NCBI GenBank assembly: GCA_019426215.1
Contig: CM033396.1
Location: forward strand, 25,993,101 to 26,057,100
Direction of reading: 5' to 3'
Source: Buddleja alternifolia
Taxonomy: Eukaryota > Streptophyta > Magnoliopsida > Lamiales > Scrophulariaceae
DNA length: 64,000 nucleotides
The position numbers and the translations under genes are program-made. Below are positions 55,703 to 64,000 of this stretch, one piece after another. The notes below the pieces were generated by a model. The model made no database searches, was not told where the DNA came from, and worked only from the letters and a program-made list of their open reading frames with translations. The stretch's first letter is position 1. Every line of letters starts with the position of its first letter.

Positions 55703-55812
55703 GGTCTCTGGACGTGAGGACTGTTTCTATGTTACAGCACTATAGTGATTGGCTTAATCTCTTCTTGATTTAATACTTGTGCTAGCCGTGTGGGGCTTTT
55801 TCTAGTGATATT

Positions 55813-57118
55813 GTGTATTTTGGTATTAGTGCTGGCTATTATGGTTTCCTGATTGAGTTGAACCGAGGAGAGATTGTAGTGAACGAGTTTGGGGGAAATA
55901 GTTGGCGTAGTGTTTATTCAATGGCGAGATTAAGATCCGAAAATTTGTGTCGAGGGGAGAGTTCGGGAGTGAACAAAGGCAAGGGTGTTAAACAAGAGGC
56001 AAACACTCCAATGAAAGAGGGTACTATCAAACAATTTTGCAAAAGACTTGATGGATTTGAGCATCACAAAGAAAGATCTATAGAAGTGAACAAGATGTTC
56101 GTGCTCGCCACAAGGCAACACTTATTTCTCTCTTACTTTGCTACTACTCCGAGGATGATAATACGTGCTTGGGTGAAAGAGTTCTATGCTAGTAGTGCAA
56201 GCATGGAGTCGAGAAAAAAATTGTAAAACGGAGTCTACAAGGTGATGGTGAGAGATAAGGAAGTGTATTTGTCAAAGGTAAAGATGAATGAGTATATGAA
56301 CCTTCCCGTGCTTATTAAGTGTGCCTACGAGACATTGGTGGAGCAAGAAGAGTCTAATACCTTAGATTGGAAGATGGTTTTGAAAGATATTGCAATAGAG
56401 GGAGCAACATTTTGTGACAACAAAAGAGAGATACTACCTAGGGATTTGAAACCGGAGGGGTTCTTTTGGTTCGGGTTCTTTAGGTATTGTATTTTGACTA
56501 CTATTAACGGGTCTTTGGTTAACATGGAGAGAGCCCTTCTTATTTATTGCATTATGACTTTGAAAAGGGTAGATTGTGCTCAAATCATCTTTGATACTTT
56601 ATTGGTCAAGTAAGGAGGATGGGGAGTGAGATGACTAATCCATGCCTCACCAAGAAGATTCCATTGATATTCCCATTTTTTATTAGTACACTTTGTCTCA
56701 AGCAAGGAGTGAGGAGGAAAAGTGATGAGGGATTCGAAAGACCGGGAGTGGATATCGCCTTAAGGGAGGAGAAGCAAGATAAGGCCCCGATGCCTAGATT
56801 TACCCGCTAGAGGGACGAGAGTTCGAAGAAGACCTCCTCACCTATTTCCCTTTCTACTATCGCACATGATCTTAAAGCGATGAGGAAAGAACAAAAGGGA
56901 ATTAGGGTGACACAATCCACTATTATGGCAAACATGAGGATGATGGCTCACTACCAAAGGGATCTAGCCTTTGCCATGGATCGTTAGTTGGGGAGGTCTT
57001 ATTTCCTGTATCCACCCATTCCCACTTTCCACCGTTTGCCCGTTGTTGATGAGGGTGATGATGACACCACCGATGATGATGAAGATCTTGCAACCGCCCC
57101 GACGGGGGTGCGGTCTTG
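55813..57118 (+). pseudogene. Gypsy-2 accessory ORF (plant transposon protein type)
   Basis: The first frame (55813-56223) reads to EFYASSASMESRKK and meets a TAA; a second (56242-56613) continues with YLSKVKMNEYMNLP and ends LVNMERALLIYCIMTLKRVDCAQIIFDTLLVK. Further pieces to about 57118 are broken (APTGVRS near the end). The pattern VREFYA...ERALLLYCIMTGK is that of the plant transposon protein domain found downstream of pol in Athila-type elements, once called env-like. Its function is not known. Gypsy-1 has no such ORF in the same place. Confidence 0.6.
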
Positions 57119-58761
57119 ATTGCTTTGTATCCTACCTTTTTAATTTTTTTTTCTTTTCTTTCTTTTTCATTTTTCGTTTTCTTTTCGTTTTTTTTAGTTT
57201 TTAGTTTTAGTTAGTTTTTTTTTTATGTTATGTTGTTTCCTTGTGATACATGCACTTTTGACATGTATATTTCTTATGCTTGATGGTTTGAAGAGTTGAA
57301 GTGTTAGATATGAAGCATATTTGGACCTCATGATTGGAGATGCTTATTTTACTTGAGAGGAGGAGAAGCTTTGTGAGGATGCATTGGAAGTTTAAGGATG
57401 TTTTTCAACATCCTTGGTTGTAAGTGTTTTCTTACCTTTGTGTATGCTTGTTATAACAACATTGGGGACAATGTTGGATTTGAGTTTGGGGGTAGAAGAG
57501 TACTTATTTTGAACTTTGAACATGCAATCCTAATTTTTAGCTTGAGTTTGGGGAAGAGTTTGTATGATATCATGTTTAAATGCTTCTTTGTTGAAAAATC
57601 AAGTTTGAAATTTTTTTTAGTCCTTCCAATTGAAGCATTGAAATGGATTGACTTGAAAAAAATGGCATGATTTCTTGAAATAATTGGAATTTAATGGAAC
57701 ATATATATCTTGGAAATTGCTCGTGGAGACCCAAGATAGTATTTGATTTCTTAGATGATTCACAATGCACAATAAATCGAGGGTAGAGGAGTTGAGAGGA
57801 TAACTGTCTTGAGACACTTAAGGAGCTTTTCCCGAAAATATTAACTTAGATTTTTCATAAGGTTATGAGTTGATTAGTTAATTTTGTATGCTAAACAATG
57901 AATTAATAGGGTTAAATTTTGGTATGACCAATAGTGGTCAGACTAATATGTACTGGAGGTGAAAAGTTTCATGCCTATATACTGTACTATTATGCTAATT
58001 TGAGCTTTGCTCAAGCCAAAAGAAGTGAATTGAATAAAAGATCTAGTTTTATTTCGTGGCCTTCCACACTCGAATAATTAAATCCTTACGAGTGTCTCTA
58101 CACTTAATGCCCTAAAACTATCTAGTTTGGGAGTCATTGATCTAAAGTTTGCTACATGGGTGCCATAGAAAGCCTAATGGAATAAAATATGGCACATGAT
58201 CTAGCCTTGATGAAGTTAATTGGAAAGTTTCATATGAATTGAAAGTTTGAATGTTTGAAGTAATGAAATTTAAATGGCTATGAAATTGTCTACGATTCTT
58301 GTGCTTCGTGTTTGATCAAAAGTTGATAGAGATGGTAATAATGTCCAAAAATTGGTAAGGATGCCTCTTGACTATAATGCCTTAGGTTTATTTTCACTAC
58401 ACCCTAGGGAGTCTTTTCGAGTATTGGTGTCACATGAGCAAAAAGTATTTGATATGTATATATACTTGTGAGCTTAAAAAGGATGATTTTGTGCCAGTGG
58501 TTTTGGTTAATTATGTTGAGATGTATTGATTTGGTTGGAATTGAAAGTTTGTTAGATTTTGTGGGTATATCATCTGCAAACCCTCACGAGACTATAACTC
58601 ATCCTTTTTGGGAAACTTAAAGGTTTAAAGGCTTGTTACACATGCTAAGTGTAATCGCCTACTCCACGAAAGAGAGTGTATCTTTATCTTTGTTTGTTTG
58701 TTTTGTTTTTGTTTACCTTTAACTATGTTGATGTCTATCATTGCTCGAGGACGATCAATGT
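57119..58761 (+). other. Gypsy-2 3' non-coding region
   Basis: Holds the conserved AACATTG-GGGA-CAATGTT inverted repeat (57458-57475), followed by TTTGAGTTTGGGGG. TCGAGGGTAGAGGAGTTGAG (57777-57796) is also present in Gypsy-1 (complement at 19895-19914). No coding frame with motifs. Confidence 0.7.
57458..57475 (+). promoter_or_regulatory. Conserved inverted repeat before the 3' LTR (Gypsy-2)
   Basis: AACATTG-GGGA-CAATGTT with the same GGGA loop as at 20147-20166 in Gypsy-1, followed by a G run 10 bp later. Probably functional in the element's replication. Confidence 0.65.
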
Positions 58762-58777
58762 ATAAGTTTGGTGGAGT
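58762..58777 (+). promoter_or_regulatory. Polypurine tract region of Gypsy-2
   Basis: TATAAGTTTGGTGGAGT immediately precedes the 3' LTR start TGATAGAGTCG; GGTGGAG is the likely plus-strand primer. Confidence 0.65.
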
Positions 58778-58980
58778 TGATAGAGTCGAAAATTACCCAT
58801 TTTATAGTTCTTTAGTTGTATGATTTTCATAGAATTAAGTATGATTTTCTACCACATATGCGTGTAATATGTCTATTTTGAGTATCCAGGTATAAATCAT
58901 AACATTGGAGACACAAAAAGGATGAAAGCAGCAGAAAGATGGAATTTCAAAGCAGAAAGTCGAAGAACGCGAGATGTCAC

Positions 58981-59086
58981 AACGCCCGAACATTGAGAGA
59001 GTTTACGCCCAAATGTGGAGAGCTGTTATGCCCAAATGTGGAGAGTTGTTACGCATAGACGCCAGGGTTATTAACGTTCGAACGTT
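58981..59086. repeat. Palindrome array G (Gypsy-2 LTR)
   Basis: Five copies start at 58981, 59004, 59027, 59050 and 59073, exactly 23 bp apart. The last is a perfect AACGTTCGAACGTT; the others are decayed (CGCCCAAATGTG-like). Corresponds to array C in the Gypsy-1 LTR. Confidence 0.88.
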
Positions 59087-59515
59087 GAAGTCGGTGAAAC
59101 AGTTTTGGAAATTTCCAAATTCTACACTTGCACGGACTCTTCTCATACCACGTCTATAAATACAAGTGATGCAGTAGGGTTTAGAGAGTAGCATTTTTCT
59201 GAGTTCCTCTTCAACAATATTCCGTCTTTTTCATACAGAGTTAGAAGAGGGTTTTATCTTTTGTAATTCTCCATAGAAGTAGAGGAATATTGAAGGAAGA
59301 AGAAGATCTACACAGTCATAGGGAGTTTTTGTTTATTGTTTGTTACTTTCATGAATATTTAGTTGTTTTTCATCTCATTATGAGTAGCTAAATTTGTAGA
59401 CTAATGCCATGCTTAGGCCGAATTATGATTTTTGAGTTATAAAAGTATTTCTCGTATGAATGATTTATATTGCTTTGCGTTATAATCTTGTTCTCAATGC
59501 TTAGTGTGTCTGGCC

Positions 59516-61657
59516 TGAAAGAGTTAGGTGCCCGGTGCGCCATTTGTAGGGCGTAGTAGCCGACTCTTTAAACAGTCTTATATTGTATCTTGTCAAGTAA
59601 TTTAATAAATGGCATTTTCTTCTTTATCTTATCATTCTATGAAATTAGATAAAGTCCCCTAGATCACTCTTAAGCTATGAGATGTGTTTGGTATTGGGGA
59701 TGCCAATCATGGAATACGTCTCTAAGGTTGTGGTCTTAAAAATGTTTCAAGTCATAGAATCATTGAGATAGGGATATCAATGACTCATAAAGACTTGCAT
59801 GTACAATGCACACTCTTGGAGAGTGAATCCTATTCCATGGATACTGATACGGTGTACATCAGTGCATGTATGTGGGTTCTCGTTGGGATTGAGTAAACTG
59901 AACAACCCCGCCGAGATTCCATATTGGAGTCAATGTCGAATTTGGAATCTCCTCGGTTACGTAGGCATAAGATTGGTCCTCATGACTTGAGGCACCATTG
60001 GTCGTCTCGTGCATCGCCCACTGTACTTAGATTTGTCACACGATTCCAGGTGAGTCATAAAGTGGGGCATATTGGGTCCAGTCTGGTTATGTACGGAGGC
60101 GCGTGAGTGCCAAGAAAGAATCCGTCACTGATCATTAGCATCGGCGCATATCCTATGTACTTCACAGTGTATTGACCATGGGAACCTCCGGCCGGAGTAG
60201 TATCAATAAGGAGGAGCAGTGTTTCCTCGCTTGATTGATAAGTTGGTCAATGTCACTTAGATCGATATACATAGAATCGAGTTACTGGGATTTCGACTGA
60301 CATCCAAGTCCTAGATTCGATCGGGATATTTGATGGAAGGATTTTACTTATGCGAAAATCGTAATGCGGAAAGGTCACCTAATAATCGTTCATGGCTAGG
60401 TCTTCTTGGCGCGTGGCTAGTACTAACCTTGATTTGTAGGAACCATGAATTAATCGGTAATTAATTCTTGGTCGGATTAAAATACTTGGAGTAATTAAAT
60501 CTAGCAATGAAAATTGCAAAGGCACAACGGGGTTGTGTTCCTACTACTAGTACATGAACGAACCTACAATGGGGTTACACACTTACTCAAGAAAGTTCAA
60601 TTGCTATGTGAATATTAATCCGGTTTAGGATTAAAGTGAAATTGATTAATGAGATTAATTAATTAAGTGGAAGACATTTTAATTAGTAGGCTTGGGAAAA
60701 TAATTTTTCTATTAATTAATCTTGGAGATTAATTATTAACGGAAATTATTATTATCCGAGAATATATTTAAGCTACTAATTTTACTATTAATTAATCATG
60801 AAGATTATTTAATTAACAAGTCTTGGAAGACTTGGGAGTCATTTTAATTAAGTTGGACTTAATTAAATGAAGTCACAAGAGTGAAATTCAAAGCTAGTCA
60901 AAGTTTGACTTGTAATGTTTTTTAAATGAAGAAGAAAATGAAAAATATTCTCTTACACATGTGGTGGTAGTTGAGAATGGAATGGTAGGTGAGAATGAGG
61001 TGGTAGATGAAGAAAAACAAGTCTTCTACTCCACCTAACACCATATGGCCGAAAATTGGTGGCTATAAAAGGAGGTGTTCTTGCTCTCATTTAAAACTTG
61101 ATGAAAACTTAAAAAGAAAAAAAAGCTTAGAGCTTAGTTCTTCATCTCTAGATTTTTCTAGTTTCTCTTGTGATTCTTGAAGATTTTCTTCTATAGAACT
61201 TCTTCTTGAAGATTAGTTGTAAAAGATTATCTTCCATAGAAATTTCTTTTAGTAACTCTTCTTGTCTTCCACCTTTCACTACATAGACTCCATTTCCTTA
61301 GAGCATATATCTAGCCAATCTTTTGCTTAAGGTATGAACTTACTTGAGGTGTGTCCTTGTAGAGGCTTCTTTCTTTAGGAGCTTATGGTGGTTTGATTCG
61401 AACCCCTCCATGTTGAGGTGGGGATTCGAAAATGAGAGCCAAAGTTTTTGGTGTGGTTTTCCTTGTGTTGTGGTTTTACACCCTCACTTTAATAAAACCC
61501 CAAATCTTGTAATCGGTTTAAAACCCCTTTACTCGTATTAGTTTTTGTTGTGCATTACTTTGACCCCCTAGCTTGGGATGCCGATATATATGTGTTTTAT
61601 ATACTTTATTTCTTCCATTGCGCCGACATCGCTTATGGGGGCATACCGATCCTAACA
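59516..61657 (+). mobile_element. Solo LTR in the Gypsy-2 3' LTR, 2142 bp, TSD TGGCC
   Basis: TGAAAGAGTTAGG...GATCCTAACA with perfect 5-bp flanks TGGCC (59511-59515 and 61658-61662). Removing it joins ...GTGTCTGGCC to AATATATTTAAG, which reads as continuous gypsy LTR. The U3 part has short dispersed words, and the transcribed end (61070-61400) is TTCTT-rich. No coding sequence. Confidence 0.82.
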
Positions 61658-62307
61658 TGGCCAATATATTTAAGATCTAATACTTAATTTATCTGTTAGG
61701 GGGAAAGTGAATTAAGATGCAAGAGGGATTCATAACATCTTCTAAGTTAGTTGATGCTAGACCGGATGCTATTAGCCGAGTTTATTTGGAGGGATAGATC
61801 TAAATAAATTTGGGCAAAATTCTTGTTCTTAATGCATGTAGTAGAGATTGCTACAACTAATCGAGTGTAGGTTATCATGAGCGAGGGATCCGCGTGAGAA
61901 TTTTCCACCTTAGCAATATTTATCAGAAATGCGAGAATACTAATATAATGAGAATTGATTAATTTGTGTCGATGCATGTGTCTTAGTTGTTTTTATTCCT
62001 TGGTTTTTCACATTTTTTAATTATTGTTTTTAATAGTTTATGATTTATTTTTCTTTAAGTTTACAATTGCTTGAGTTAATTTATTATTTTTGCCATAACA
62101 CAAATCTTTGTGGGTTCGACATCTCGGACTTAATTGTCCACTCTATTACTACACACGATCAGTCCTCTTGCTGTTAAATACACGATTGGGTTTTTGTGCA
62201 TCAATTTTTAAGCAATACTCATTCATTCATATAAAGGCAAATAAGTACAATGAGTAAACCAAAAGAAACATACATAAAGAGCTTAAAAAGATAAAGCAAT
62301 AAAAGGT

Positions 62308-63925
62308 CTAGCGCTTTCTTTTGTTGGAAGGAGGCTTAGGTTTGCTAACGTTCTTTTGACTAGCATCCTTTTGCTCTTGCTTGAAAAGAATTTGAGCAAA
62401 CTTCCATAGTCTGTCGTTGGCTTCCGTCATCCTTCTATGGGTCTTATTGGCAAATTGATTTTCTCTCATCTTTTCAGCCAATTTTTTAAAGTTGTAGAGA
62501 TGCTTGTTCAAGAAAGTAGGATCAACTCCCAGTTCACATAATAATTCTTCAAAAATCTCATAAGTTCTAGTGACTGGAGCTCGACTAGGATTAGAGTAGG
62601 GCGAAACAAATAGAGCGAAGGGCGGAATACCGAGTTCTTCAAGAAGTTCTATGGAGAAATCATGGATTGGAAAACCTTTATAGAAATGTGGTTTTTGTTT
62701 CTTGAGGATTGCCTGCTGGATGGACGAAATAGCATTTTGAAGTTCTTTCCAGCGACTGTCTTCATAGCTCTGAGCGCTCTTGGACGGGCTTTTTCCTTTT
62801 TCTCCCTTGTTGACATCATCAAAGGATTTCTTGATTTCTCCCATATCTTGCCGTAATAACTTCACTTCTTCCACAAGAAGAGAAACTTGCTCAGTGATTG
62901 ATTGTGTCACTCAGTATCGGCTGAGGAATTCTTAGCGAGCGATTGATTGAAAGCAGCAGACAAGCCTTTGATTAATGGAACCATATGGTCAAGTACGGTT
63001 GTAGTACTCTTGGTCGCTGAATTGGCTATGTCTCAATTTCTTGTATCGGAGACGAGCTTGATGTGACAGTCATCATTTGTGATCATCTTAGAACAGTAAC
63101 CTTCAATGTTTGAAGTGAGTTCCTCACCGCCTTTCTGAAGTCTCTTGCTTCTTGATCGTTGTCAGAATCAGAATCGGAGGAGGAGGAACGCTCAAGAGAT
63201 GGAATTAATCCATATGAGCTTGAGACTGCGGCTTTGCCTTTGGATTTGTCTCTGATAAATGGTTCCTCAAGATCCTCATCGATTTCCTGAATCGCTTGAT
63301 TCAAAGATTGAGTTGCAGTATCAATTTGCGCAACTTGGATTTCAAGTGGGACCTCTTCCACTGGAGGACTTGCGACATCTGTCATTTGAGCATCTGGCAT
63401 CTCAGCGTCTTTAGCAGTTGGAGTCTCTTCCACTTAAACTTCTGTGATTTCCACAAGAAAAGGTCTTGGAACAAGGATGACCCAGATTGGGCCAATCACT
63501 TCTAATACATGCCTTGGACTGAGCATGTGAGTCTATGGGATGAAGAATATAGCTTCTTAGTGCTCTTCAGTACTTAACGCTAGATCATTGTTCTCTGGAA
63601 GAGTCACTCTAGAAATATAAAAGTTGAAATAGTCCATCAAGAAAAGCATAAGGGCCCGAGCAGCGTCTTGGTCCACTAGCTGAATTAAAGAGCTGATTTT
63701 GGCCACTCAGATATTTTGCTCACAGAAAAGACTTAGAAGAACAGAGTAGGCTCTGAAAACGTCTTGACCCAAAATGTCATTAAACGTGATATCCAACGCT
63801 TGAGCGTTATCCAGAACATCTCTACATGTATGTTGATCTTCCTCATGCTCATAAGTCAAACGCATGTGCTCTTCACTTGGCCTCAGGAGTGCATCATGTT
63901 TTCTTGTAGATGTATCCACATTCAA
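62308..63925 (-). pseudogene. Decayed ORF of unknown family (retroelement-associated?)
   Basis: Reading from 63925: MNVDTSTRKHDALLRPSEEH then, in the same frame with four stops, an acidic region and MPDAQMTDVASPPVEEVPLE to 63083. A frameshift follows, then a Gln/Lys-rich helical part (62308-62910) with LLEELGIPPFALFVSPY and a basic C-terminus ending PPSNKRKR. No domain is recognised. The composition (heptad-like helical segments, Ser/Asp runs, lysine-rich end) is like structural retroelement proteins; I can say no more. It may continue past the window edge. Confidence 0.45.
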
Positions 63926-64000
63926 ATCAAGTTAAATGCACTGCGTAAAATTCTGACTCGGATGAAAAATGTTGTGTCCACCTTGAATGACCATCTATAG

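Larger units (their letters stand above)
52258..62207 (+). mobile_element. Gypsy-2: non-autonomous Athila-like element with solo LTR in its 3' LTR
   Basis: Truncated 5' LTR (52258-52608), primer site TGGCGCCGTCGTTGGG, gag, palindrome array, protease, then directly the CTTCTCGGGAGGCAACCC landmark that in Gypsy-1 lies after integrase. RT, RNase H and integrase are therefore absent. Next come arrays E and F, an accessory ORF, the GGGA-loop inverted repeat and the 3' LTR (58778-62207, enlarged by a solo LTR at 59516-61657). gag has three stops and protease one, so it is defective, but the missing pol could also be a feature of the family. Confidence 0.85.
58778..62207 (+). repeat. 3' LTR of Gypsy-2, with nested solo LTR
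   Basis: Starts TGATAGAGTCG and ends GTGCATCA. Without the nested 2142-bp LTR and its duplicated 5 bp, it is about 1283 bp, near the 1388 bp of the Gypsy-1 LTR. Includes array G. Confidence 0.8.

Overview
The window is plant nuclear DNA from the repeat-rich, non-coding part of a eudicot genome. This is shown by an intron-containing NAC transcription factor gene, a plant-type tRNA-Gln(UUG) gene, Ty1/copia and Ty3/gypsy (Athila-like) LTR retrotransposons, Mutator-type (MULE) miniature elements with 9-bp target duplications, and a tRNA-derived SINE. The base composition is AT-rich. I cannot name the species; a Lamiales-type genome is only an impression.

Layout. 1-5.3 kb: segmental and tandem duplications around a 0.9-kb MULE. 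5.9-6.3 kb: tRNA-Gln (minus strand) and a SINE. 7.5-8.4 kb: a MULE with long inverted arms. 9.1-15.8 kb: a complete but decayed copia element (Copia-A, minus strand). 16.3-17.8 kb: a hairpin MITE and a 1.1-kb MULE. 18.8-19.8 kb: the 3' end of a copia element with a 135-bp LTR (Copia-B). 19.87-29.39 kb: a 3'-truncated Athila-like gypsy element on the minus strand (Gypsy-1), with a 1.5-kb solo LTR inside its pol. 30-33.8 kb: LTR-like blocks and a GC-rich tandem duplication. 34-36.7 kb: foldback and MULE-like repeats. 37.3-42.4 kb: a very young copia element with an uninterrupted 1321-aa polyprotein (Copia-C). 45.4-46.9 kb: the NAC gene, the only convincing host protein gene. 47.2-47.7 kb: a hairpin MITE. 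50.5-51.3 kb: a gypsy gag remnant. 52.2-62.2 kb: a second Athila-like element on the plus strand (Gypsy-2) that keeps gag, protease and a downstream accessory ORF, lacks RT/RNase H/integrase, and carries a 2.1-kb solo LTR in its 3' LTR. 62.3-64 kb: a decayed reading frame of unknown family.

Most interesting signal. Both gypsy elements carry clusters of degenerate 14-bp palindromes spaced 22-23 bp apart (two helical turns). In Gypsy-1 the core is GGCGCCTAGGCGCC; in Gypsy-2 it is AACGTTCGAACGTT. The sequences are unrelated, but the architecture is the same (two 6-bp palindromes separated by 2 bp; mostly groups of two or four, groups about 48-52 bp apart) and so are the positions: the gag-protease spacer, the spacer after pol (or where pol was), and the LTR. 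This looks like a phased array of protein-binding sites, or RNA/DNA hairpin modules, that diverged between families while the layout was kept. It is an inference from the sequence and I know of no description of it.

How the parts work together. Apart from tRNA-Gln and the NAC gene, this is an archive of nested transposition. Solo LTRs with intact 5-bp duplications interrupt both gypsy elements. Copia-C is the youngest insertion (LTRs differ at one base in 484) but its protease motif reads Asn-Ser-Ala where the family has Asp-Ser-Gly/Ala, so it may depend on proteins supplied by relatives.
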